A DNA stretch of 64,000 nucleotides from Ferrigenium straubiae (GTDB lineage: Bacteria; Pseudomonadota; Gammaproteobacteria; Burkholderiales; Gallionellaceae): NCBI GenBank assembly GCA_019449655.1, contig JAHQXD010000001.1, positions 124,001 through 188,000 of the forward strand, given 5' to 3'. Every line of letters starts with the position of its first letter. Positions within the stretch are counted from its first letter, which is position 1. Below are positions 22,138-29,544 of this stretch, one piece after another. A model generated the notes under the pieces. It was not told the DNA's origin and did no database searches. It saw only the letters and a program-made list of their open reading frames with translations. The translations under genes were made by a program, and so were the position numbers.

Positions 22138-22992
22138 ATGAAACTTAGAATGATTTCCGGCATATTGCTGGCGGGGCTGTTGTCGGCAGGTATGGCTTTG
22201 GCGGAGCCGGTGGCGATGGTGACGGATGCGAGCGGCGGGGTGTTCGCCGTTTCAGGCGGAAAAAATAAAAAAATCCCGCTGCTGGCCTATCTTGAGCCGG
22301 GCACGGTAATTCAACTCGATGATCACGCCCGCCTTTCGATAACGCTGTTTGCCAAGCCGGTTGAGTACCGCTTTACCGGGCCGGCAAAGCTGACGGTGGA
22401 AGCGGGACGGATATTGGCGCATGAGGGCAAGGCCGAAGCGCAGCCGGTCTCGCTGGAAAAAACTTCTGCCGCGAAAAAATTTACGGTCGCCCAGCGCGAG
22501 AGCGTTGCGCAGGCCGCCTATGAAATGCGTGCGGTGCGGCCGGGGCTGCGCCTCGGCGACCCCGTGGACACCCGTCTGATCGGGGACGATCTTGCTTTCA
22601 GCTGGGACGGCCCGCGCCCGGCCGATGGTTATCAACTGAGCCTTTACGACGGCCGCAAACGGCTCCTGCACCACGTGTCCCTGGCCGACAATTCCTGGAC
22701 GCCTTCCGCCGGTTTGTTGAAGGCGGGCGGCGCCTACGAGTGGGAAATCAGGGCGACCCTGGAGAACGGCGAGGTATTGACGGCACGGGGGAGTTTCAGC
22801 GTGGCCGGCAGCGCCGCCGCCAAGGCCATTCGGGCGCAAAGGCCGCAAGCCGGGGCTTCGTTTTCCGATCGTGTTTTGTACGCAGTTTTTCTGGAAGAAA
22901 AGGGCTACAAATACGATGCAAGGCGCATCTGGAAAGAACTGGCAAAAGAACGCCCGGATGACGCGGTGGCAAAAGAACATTCAACCCGCTGA
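22138..22992 (+). CDS. Secreted FecR-like protein
   Basis: The 284-residue protein begins with a signal peptide (MKLRMISGILLAGLLSAGMA, cleavage near ALA-EP). The next ~80 residues resemble a FecR domain: a glycine-rich start (ASGGVFAVSGG), LEPGTVIQLDDHARLSITL and YRFTGPAKLTVEAG. Residues about 150-222 look like an Ig/fibronectin-type beta-sandwich (FSWDGPRPADGYQLSLYDG and YEWEIRATLENGE). The C terminus is helical. In other proteobacteria exported FecR-domain proteins occur near CHASE2 cyclases and CHAT proteins, consistent with this setting. GGGGCAAG precedes the ATG. Confidence 0.6.
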   Translation: MKLRMISGILLAGLLSAGMALAEPVAMVTDASGGVFAVSGGKNKKIPLLAYLEPGTVIQLDDHARLSITLFAKPVEYRFTGPAKLTVEAGRILAHEGKAEAQPVSLEKTSAAKKFTVAQRESVAQAAYEMRAVRPGLRLGDPVDTRLIGDDLAFSWDGPRPADGYQLSLYDGRKRLLHHVSLADNSWTPSAGLLKAGGAYEWEIRATLENGEVLTARGSFSVAGSAAAKAIRAQRPQAGASFSDRVLYAVFLEEKGYKYDARRIWKELAKERPDDAVAKEHSTR

Positions 22993-23003
22993 GGACCGCC
23001 GCC

Positions 23004-23762
23004 ATGCCGGCCGGGATTAAACCAAATACGAGCCTGATCAAATGGCTTTATCAGGCGCTGGTCTACAGCCTTACCCGCTGGCCACTCTTCAGGCTTCCTC
23101 CGGTACGCGAAGAACTGTTGAACCAGCTCGAATCGGCAGGCATCCGGTCGCTCGGCCTGGTCGGGGCAATAGGCATTCTCTCCGGCACCGTCATTATCGA
23201 ACAGTCGGTCGGGATGGTGGGGGCGGCCGGAGAGGTTCCGGTCAAGCTGCTGGGCTGGACACTGTTCGGCGAGGCAGGGGCGCTGGCTGTCGGGTTTCTC
23301 ATAGCCGCACGGGTCGCGCCAAACATGGGGGCGGATCTGGCGCTGATGCGCTTTCGCGGCGAATTGGAGCATCTGGCCGCGATCGATATTCCCGTTGTGG
23401 ATTATCTCGTCGTTCCGCGCGTCGTCTCCTTGCTCTTCGTGAGCGCCCTGCTGGGGATTTATTTCATGGCCTGCGCCCTGTTGGGCGGGATGTTGATCGC
23501 CTCGTTCTTGCGCGATTTTTCATTCCTGCCGCAACTGGCGCGTTTTTTCGAAGTCGTGAACCCGTTGAGCATGTTCATCGCCGTCCTGAAATGCAGCCTG
23601 TTCGGCGGGGTGGTGGCGCTGGTGTCCTGCTACTATGGTTTGGTGGTGGAACGCGATGCCAAGTGCCTCTCGCAGGCCGGGAGCGAGGCGTTGACGCGCA
23701 GCCTGCTGGCGTTGGGGGTGCTGGATGTGGGAGCCGTGCTGCTTTCTGCAATGATCGGATAG
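23004..23762 (+). CDS. MlaE-family ABC permease
   Basis: The 252-residue inner-membrane protein matches the MlaE permease family of lipid transporters (DUF140): about five to six transmembrane helices, VGAIGILSGTVIIEQSVGMV, the conserved RVAPNMGADLALMRFRGELE (family pattern RxGxxxxAELGxMxxxEEIDAL, here partly diverged) and VPRVVSLLFVSALLGIYFM. It probably moves phospholipid or another lipid with an MCE partner. The expected ATPase and MlaD partners are not adjacent but appear 12.4 kb downstream (36159 and 36677), with the caspase/CHAT block between. GAGG precedes the ATG by eight bases. Confidence 0.85.
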   Translation: MPAGIKPNTSLIKWLYQALVYSLTRWPLFRLPPVREELLNQLESAGIRSLGLVGAIGILSGTVIIEQSVGMVGAAGEVPVKLLGWTLFGEAGALAVGFLIAARVAPNMGADLALMRFRGELEHLAAIDIPVVDYLVVPRVVSLLFVSALLGIYFMACALLGGMLIASFLRDFSFLPQLARFFEVVNPLSMFIAVLKCSLFGGVVALVSCYYGLVVERDAKCLSQAGSEALTRSLLALGVLDVGAVLLSAMIG

Positions 23763-23803
23763 CGGAGTGACCGCGTTTTTTGCCAATAAGAAATAGAAAT
23801 GCA

Positions 23804-23863
23804 GCGTGGGCACGTTTTTGTGTCCACGCGGAACGAAAAATGAAACGCGTGGGTAAACGTAAA
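23804..23863 (+). repeat. GTGGGCAC intergenic repeat, copy A
   Basis: GCGTGGGCACG and TGTGTCCACGC form a stem-loop, followed by GCGGAACGAAAAATGAAACG and a further GCGTGGG. A longer relative lies at 26055-26141 in the same orientation. The two copies bracket the caspase-SUMF gene. Confidence 0.65.
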
Positions 23864-23908
23864 ACTGCTTGCCTGCCCTGTGATGAGATTGAATGACAGG
23901 AGAGCAAA

Positions 23909-25993
23909 GTGAGGATTTCAACCATTATTCTGCTGGCGCTGGCGCTGGCGCTCGTCGTGAGCCATGCCCACGCCGCGCAGCGCAACCTCGCCGTCGCCAA
24001 GAGCGCGGGCGAACAAAGGCGCGTGGCGCTGGTCATCGGCAACGCCGCCTACCAGGGCATCACGGCACTGAAGAACCCCCTGAACGACGCAAAGGACATA
24101 TCGGATACCCTGAACAAGCTCGGCTTCGAAGTGATAGAAGTGACAAACGCGACGCAGCGGGAAATGAATCTCGCCATTGCAAGCTTCGGGCAAAAGCTGT
24201 CCACGGACACGGCGGCGCTGTTCTTCTACGCGGGCCACGGCCTGCAAGTGAAGGGCAAGAACTACCTTGTCCCAGTTGACGCCCAGATCAACAGTGAAGC
24301 GGAAGTGCGGGCGGTGACCGTGGACATGGACACCGTGATGGACCAACTCGCCGCGAGCACGATGAGCATCGTCATCCTCGACGCCTGCCGCAATAACCCC
24401 TTCGAGCGCAGTTTTCGCAAAATGGGCGGCGGCTTGGCGCAGATGGACGCCCCCAAGGGCAGCTTCATCGCCTACGCCACCTCACCCGGCAAGACGGCGG
24501 CGGACGGCGACGGCAGGAATGGCCTGTTCACCCAGGAACTGCTCAAGCAGATAAACGAGCCGGGGCTGGAACTGGGGATGCTGATGAGGAAAGTCAGAGC
24601 CAGCGTGGCGACCCGGAGCGGCGACGCCCAGATGCCGTGGGACAGCTCCTCCATGACGGGAGCGTTCTACTTCAAGCCCGACGACGGCGTCCAGGTGGAC
24701 AGCCTCGTTCCAGTGCCAGCGCAAGCGGCGCGGATCAAAAGCAAGGAAAAGATCGAAGACGACACCTGGAGCGCGGCGGAAGAAGCCAACACCGTGGAGG
24801 CGGTCAACGCCTACCTTGCTGGCTATCCCAAGGGGCGTTATGTCGCCCAGGCCAAGGTGAAACTTGCCGCCCTCAAGAAACAGGTGCAGCAGCCGGCCCC
24901 CGCCCAGATTGCCACGGGCCGTGAAGACGGCGAAACGGCGCTGTGGAATGAAGCGCAGAAGGGCACGAGCCGCGAGGACTACCAGGCTTACCTCGACCAA
25001 TACCCCAAGGGAAAATACGCGGCCCTGGCCAAGAGCCGCATCAAAAAGATCCAGGGCGACGCACAGGCCGCAGCCGAACAACAAGCCGAGCAAGCCTGGG
25101 ACGCGGCGCAACAGGAAAACAGCGAAGAAAGCTACGCCCGCTACCTCAAGGGCTACCCCGGCGGCAGATACGTCGGGCTGGCCAGGGCGCGACAGGAAAA
25201 GCTCAAGAACGACCTCGCCGCGAAAGAAGAAGCCGAGCTGTGGAAAAAAGCCGAGAGCGGCAACGACAGAAAAGCGGTGGAAGCCTACCTCAATAGATAC
25301 CCGTCGGGAAGATACCTCGCGGCGGCGGGCGACAAACTCGAGGCCATCAAGGAAGAAGAAGCCAAAGGCCCGGCCATGGTCGCCATCCCCGGCAAGAACT
25401 ACGAGCTGGGCAAATACCACGTCACGCGGAAAGAGTTTGCCGAGTTCGTGAACGCGACCGGCTACGATGCGGGCAACTCCTGTTATGCATCGACTGGTTT
25501 AAGCTGGGATAACCGAAGCGGAAACAACTGGCGTAACCCGGGCTTCACCCAGGACGACAGTCACCCGGTGACCTGCGTGAACTGGCACGATGCGCAGGCC
25601 TATGCGCAGTGGCTATCCAGAAAGACGGGCAGGCAATACCGCCTGCCTACCGAGACGGAATGGGAATACGCCTGCTACGGTGGCAGCCAGAGCGAATACT
25701 GCGGCGGCAACAATATCGAAGCCGTGGCGTGGTACGACGGCAACAGCAACAAACAAACCCATCCCGTAGGCCAGAAACAGGCGAACGGCTACGGGCTATA
25801 CGACATGAGCGGCAACGCTTGGCAATGGATGGAGAACTGGTACGATGGCAGCAGAACGGATTACGGGCGCGCGCTTCGCGGTGGCTCGTGGTTCGACGCT
25901 CCGCAGAACGTGCGCGCGGCGTTCTGGGTCAGCTACGTACCGTTGAAGCGGGATAACGGCTTCGGTTTCCGTTTAGCCAGGACGCTTCCGTGA
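23909..25993 (+). CDS. Exported caspase-repeat-SUMF protein
   Basis: The 694-residue protein has a signal peptide (to about residue 23), a caspase p20-type domain (about 36-235) with the dyad His110 (FFYAGHGLQ) and Cys160 (ILDACRNNPF), four ~45-residue helical repeats (about 285-465; each ends in a YPxGxY motif such as YPKGRYVAQAK), and a C-terminal sulfatase-modifying-factor/C-type-lectin-like domain (about 475-694; RLPTETEWEYACYGG, NAWQWMENWY, ALRGGSWF, FGFRLAR). The SUMF part lacks the catalytic cysteine of formylglycine-generating enzymes near NVRAAFW, so it is probably a binding module. Start is GTG 23909 after AGGAGAGCAAA. It is flanked by direct-orientation repeats, which suggests acquisition as a unit. 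Confidence 0.88.
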   Translation: MRISTIILLALALALVVSHAHAAQRNLAVAKSAGEQRRVALVIGNAAYQGITALKNPLNDAKDISDTLNKLGFEVIEVTNATQREMNLAIASFGQKLSTDTAALFFYAGHGLQVKGKNYLVPVDAQINSEAEVRAVTVDMDTVMDQLAASTMSIVILDACRNNPFERSFRKMGGGLAQMDAPKGSFIAYATSPGKTAADGDGRNGLFTQELLKQINEPGLELGMLMRKVRASVATRSGDAQMPWDSSSMTGAFYFKPDDGVQVDSLVPVPAQAARIKSKEKIEDDTWSAAEEANTVEAVNAYLAGYPKGRYVAQAKVKLAALKKQVQQPAPAQIATGREDGETALWNEAQKGTSREDYQAYLDQYPKGKYAALAKSRIKKIQGDAQAAAEQQAEQAWDAAQQENSEESYARYLKGYPGGRYVGLARARQEKLKNDLAAKEEAELWKKAESGNDRKAVEAYLNRYPSGRYLAAAGDKLEAIKEEEAKGPAMVAIPGKNYELGKYHVTRKEFAEFVNATGYDAGNSCYASTGLSWDNRSGNNWRNPGFTQDDSHPVTCVNWHDAQAYAQWLSRKTGRQYRLPTETEWEYACYGGSQSEYCGGNNIEAVAWYDGNSNKQTHPVGQKQANGYGLYDMSGNAWQWMENWYDGSRTDYGRALRGGSWFDAPQNVRAAFWVSYVPLKRDNGFGFRLARTLP

Positions 25994-26054
25994 GCGCGGT
26001 TGTTGCCGGTTTGCCGGCTTTACAACCACGGCCCACTCCTTGCGGGTGAGCCCG

Positions 26055-26141
26055 GTAGGGTGGGCACGTTGTTGTGCCCATGCGGAATGAATGTGAAACA
26101 ACAACGCGACGCGTGGGCAACAAAACCTTGCCCACCCTACG
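26055..26141 (+). repeat. GTAGGGTGGGCAC intergenic hairpin repeat, copy B
   Basis: GTAGGGTGGGCA and TGCCCACCCTAC are the outer arms of an 87-bp palindrome; inner parts include CACGTTGTTGTGCCCATGCG and ACGCGTGGGCAAC. The element resembles copy A (23804-23863) and, from memory, a dispersed repeat seen in other betaproteobacterial genomes. It lies in a 232-bp gene-free gap. Confidence 0.7.
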
Positions 26142-26225
26142 AAAAACCGTTTTGCATTGGTGTTTAAACCAGCTTGCGAAATATGAAATTGCAAAACTGA
26201 TATAACGACAAAGGAGTTTCCAAGC

Positions 26226-27068
26226 ATGATCCAATTTTCTTCATCGGCGTGGCGACGCCCTATGGCGGCGTGCATGTTGGCATTATTTTTGTTGCCATCT
26301 GTCTTGGTCGCCCAAGATGCGCCGCCAGGCAAGGATACGACCGAATCGTCCGGCGCCGAGGCGCCCCAGCCCAAATTTATCTGGGGCATCCTGCTCAAGT
26401 TCGCCGCGTCGAAGGCATTCGAGATTTTCTTCCAGTGGACTGCGGAAAAAATGTTCCAGGGGAAGGCGCAGCCATTAATGCTGCCGCGCGATGCTGCGGT
26501 CACCGCGCCGGGAGCCGCAACGCTGGTGCCCGCACCCAAAGGCATTGTGTTCATAGCATCCAGGGTTACCGATAAAGCGCCCGGCAGCCCCCTGACTGTC
26601 GACGGCGGCAGGGAGAATTACCAGGGCGCCCATCTCGCGCTGCTGGTTTTGCAGCCCGACGGGCAGACGCTTGCCGTGAGGCCGGTCAGTGCCGGTTTCG
26701 TATCGGGGGAGAAATTCCGTATCCGCATTGGTGCTACCTTCGAGGGTGAACTCACGCTCGACAATATCGACCCGCAAGGCGAGCGCAAGCGCCTTTATCC
26801 GTCCAGTGCGGAGCAGGTGGTCAGGTTCAGGAGTGGGACCCCGGTGATTTTGCCGCTGGAGCCGGACAGTTTCTTCCAGTTCGACGAGGTTGCCGGCGAG
26901 GAGAAACTGGTCATCAGCCTGCGCGACCCGCGCGCGCAGGGCGAAGCCGCCGCACAGACCAGGGTGCACCGCCAGGAAAATGCCCAGGGTACGGGTTTGC
27001 TGCAGGAGGTCGCTCCGGGGAAATATGCGGCCATTGCGGAATCGGTCGCGCTGCAGCACCGGCAGTAG
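26226..27068 (+). CDS. Exported DUF4384-like protein
   Basis: The 280-residue protein has an N-terminal signal peptide (hydrophobic residues 12-28, cleavage near VLVAQ-DA) and an amphipathic stretch around residues 50-75. Residues about 160-245 resemble DUF4384, a domain often attached to bacterial caspases: FRIRIGATFEGELTLDNIDP, then RLYPSS, a proline-bounded VILPLEPDSFF and LVISLRDPR. No catalytic motif is seen. AAAGGAG precedes the ATG by 10 bases. Its place between caspase and CHAT genes suggests it serves the same system, perhaps as a substrate or binding partner; that is inference. Confidence 0.6.
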   Translation: MIQFSSSAWRRPMAACMLALFLLPSVLVAQDAPPGKDTTESSGAEAPQPKFIWGILLKFAASKAFEIFFQWTAEKMFQGKAQPLMLPRDAAVTAPGAATLVPAPKGIVFIASRVTDKAPGSPLTVDGGRENYQGAHLALLVLQPDGQTLAVRPVSAGFVSGEKFRIRIGATFEGELTLDNIDPQGERKRLYPSSAEQVVRFRSGTPVILPLEPDSFFQFDEVAGEEKLVISLRDPRAQGEAAAQTRVHRQENAQGTGLLQEVAPGKYAAIAESVALQHRQ

Positions 27069-27156
27069 GCATGCATGTCGTTTTTGTGCGGCATGCCGCC
27101 AAACCGGTAACATGCAGGAGCGCTGGAAATAGATTGCGGTCAATTCATTAGGGATT

Positions 27157-29505
27157 ATGGTGGCGCAAAAAAAATTGAAAATCTGTCTCGCTTTTTTCAC
27201 GATATTTATTCTTTCCGGATGTGCGTCGGAGTTTTCCATGCACCGCACAATGGCTGGTGCCGGAGCCAGATATGGGGATCTGGCCGCTCACGAGGAGTCG
27301 CAGATAAAGGAAAGAGGCGAAACCACGGCGGCCTTGTACAATCTTTGCAGCTCCTATCTGAACTTGAGGGTGTTCAGCAAGCTATCCGCATGTTTGGATC
27401 GGATGGAGGCGCGCATCCAGAAGGGAGACAAGGCTATCGTTTACCCCAACTGGATAGGCGAGACGGATGGCACGCCCGCCTTGTACAACATGCGCGCGGA
27501 AGCCAGCCTGGAACTGGGGAGATACCAGGAAGCTTTTCAATACGCCGAGCTGGCCTATAAAGGCACGGAAAATTTCTCGAACAGCTTTTTGGCCAATGAA
27601 AAGTCGATGCATGCACTGGATGCTCTTGAAAAGATGGTTCTGGCGAAAGCCTTGGACGGTGACAAGGAGCAGGCGGCGAAATACGAGAAAATACTTGAGT
27701 CATATGACATTGGCATTCGGGGGCGCGGCATAGTCTCACCGCGTAAAAGCGCCGCATTGGCCAGAGCCAATATTGCCCTGGGAAGATATGAACGTGCGCT
27801 GGCAAACATTCAGGACGGGGCAGGCGCCTGGGTGGGGATCGGGAAAGTCCTGAGTCTGGGCATGATGGGCTATGTGGAGATCCCGTTCAAGTTCATGGAA
27901 GCGATGGCGCTGATGGAAACAGGGAAAGCCAGCCAAGCGAAGTCGATCTATGACGAACTGCTGGGTTTCTCGCAGATCAAGGACAACAGTGCGCTCTATC
28001 GCGTGGCGCTTTTTCAGCGCGGCAGAATCGCAGAGAGCGAAGGTGATTTGAAAAGCGCGATCGGTTTCTACCGTCAGGCCGTGGATGTCATCGAGCAGCA
28101 GCGTGCCACGCTCAACACCGAGGCAAGCAAGATCGGTTTCGTCGGCGACAAACAGGATGTATACAAAAGGCTGATTGCCACCCTGATTAAGAACCAGCAG
28201 TTCGCCGAGGCATTCGACTACCTTGAGCGCTCCAAGTCCCGTGCGCTGGTCGACATGCTGGCCTCGAAGAATGATTTTGCGGTGCATGAAGGCGATGCGG
28301 CCAAAGTCAGCGAACTGCTGGCCAAAGCCGAGCAGACCGAAATGGATGGGCCGGCGCAGGGCGGTGCGCCAGCCGGGACGGATTCGCAGGCTGCATCATC
28401 CGTACCCGCTTCCGGACAGCGCAGCCTCGCGGTGTCGGCGGTGAAAAAAGCGATCACCGAAACCGCGCCGGAAGTGGCCTCGCTGGTATCGGTATCTTCG
28501 ACGCCCATTGAGGAAATCCAGGCGCGTATCCCTGCGGATGAAACGCTGGTCGAATACTATTACGACGACAGCTCGCTATTTATCTTTCTGCTCTCGCGGC
28601 AGGGATTGCAGGTACTGCGAACCGATACCGTGGGCCTTGATGCAGAGGTCAAGGCGCTGCGAGATGTGATTGCCGCGCCGAAATCGAATGCATACTTGCC
28701 CATCGCGCAACAGCTCTACAGCCAACTCATTAAGCCGATCGAGCCGCTGCTGGCCGGGCGTTCGAAGCTGATTATCGTTCCTCAGGGTGCGCTGCATTAC
28801 GTGCCGTTTGCGGCATTGCATGACGGCAGCCGGTTTTTGCTCGACAAGTACGCATTCCGCCTGCTGCCCAGCGCAAGCGTGGTGAAATACCTGCGCGGCG
28901 AGCAGAGTCGCAAACCCGGCGGCATCCTCGCCTTTGGCAACCCCGATCTGGGTGACCCGAAATACGACCTGAAGTTTGCCGAAGAAGAGGCGAAGGCGAT
29001 CATCCAGACAGTACCCAAGTCGCACGCCGTGTTGCGCAAGGATGCTACCGAGGCGGCCCTGCGCGAGAATGCGGCAGGCTTCAACTATCTGCATTTCGCC
29101 ACCCACGGCGAATTCAATGCCGATGCGCCGCTCAATTCGGCCTTGATACTCGCGAAAGATGCCTCCAGCGATGGCTTGCTGACGGTGGGCAAGTTGTATT
29201 CGATGCGCCTCGATATCGATCTGGCGACGCTCTCGGCCTGCGAAACCGGGCTTGGTAAAGTTGCCAACGGCGACGACGTGGTGGGACTTACGCGCGGCTT
29301 CCTGTTCGCAGGCGCTTCGACGATCGTCGCGAGCCTGTGGCAGGTGGACGACCGCGCCACTTCCGAGTTGATGCGCCAATTCTATGAAGGGCTGAAGAGC
29401 ATGGACAAGCGCGAGGCGTTAAGGCAAGCGCAGATTTACGCGCGGGACAAGTATGCTCACCCGTATTATTGGGCGGCGTTTCAGTTGACCGGCAATTCGC
29501 AGTAA
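27157..29505 (+). CDS. TPR-CHAT lipoprotein 1
   Basis: The 782-residue protein starts with a lipoprotein signal (FIFILSGC, lipidated Cys22), then tetratricopeptide-like helices (about residues 40-390, including YNMRAEASLELGRYQEAFQY and GDLKSAIGFYRQAVDV), a Ser/Ala/Gln-rich linker (about 395-430) and a CHAT peptidase domain (about 470-775). The catalytic dyad is intact: His650 in HFATHGEFN and Cys695 in LSACETGLG. CHAT proteases are clan-CD relatives of caspases. Export as a lipoprotein is notable because well-studied TPR-CHAT proteins are cytoplasmic. A paralogue follows after 39 bases. Confidence 0.9.
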   Translation: MVAQKKLKICLAFFTIFILSGCASEFSMHRTMAGAGARYGDLAAHEESQIKERGETTAALYNLCSSYLNLRVFSKLSACLDRMEARIQKGDKAIVYPNWIGETDGTPALYNMRAEASLELGRYQEAFQYAELAYKGTENFSNSFLANEKSMHALDALEKMVLAKALDGDKEQAAKYEKILESYDIGIRGRGIVSPRKSAALARANIALGRYERALANIQDGAGAWVGIGKVLSLGMMGYVEIPFKFMEAMALMETGKASQAKSIYDELLGFSQIKDNSALYRVALFQRGRIAESEGDLKSAIGFYRQAVDVIEQQRATLNTEASKIGFVGDKQDVYKRLIATLIKNQQFAEAFDYLERSKSRALVDMLASKNDFAVHEGDAAKVSELLAKAEQTEMDGPAQGGAPAGTDSQAASSVPASGQRSLAVSAVKKAITETAPEVASLVSVSSTPIEEIQARIPADETLVEYYYDDSSLFIFLLSRQGLQVLRTDTVGLDAEVKALRDVIAAPKSNAYLPIAQQLYSQLIKPIEPLLAGRSKLIIVPQGALHYVPFAALHDGSRFLLDKYAFRLLPSASVVKYLRGEQSRKPGGILAFGNPDLGDPKYDLKFAEEEAKAIIQTVPKSHAVLRKDATEAALRENAAGFNYLHFATHGEFNADAPLNSALILAKDASSDGLLTVGKLYSMRLDIDLATLSACETGLGKVANGDDVVGLTRGFLFAGASTIVASLWQVDDRATSELMRQFYEGLKSMDKREALRQAQIYARDKYAHPYYWAAFQLTGNSQ

Positions 29506-29544
29506 ATGAATGGAAAAAATTGGGTAGATTTCAGGGAGCTAATC

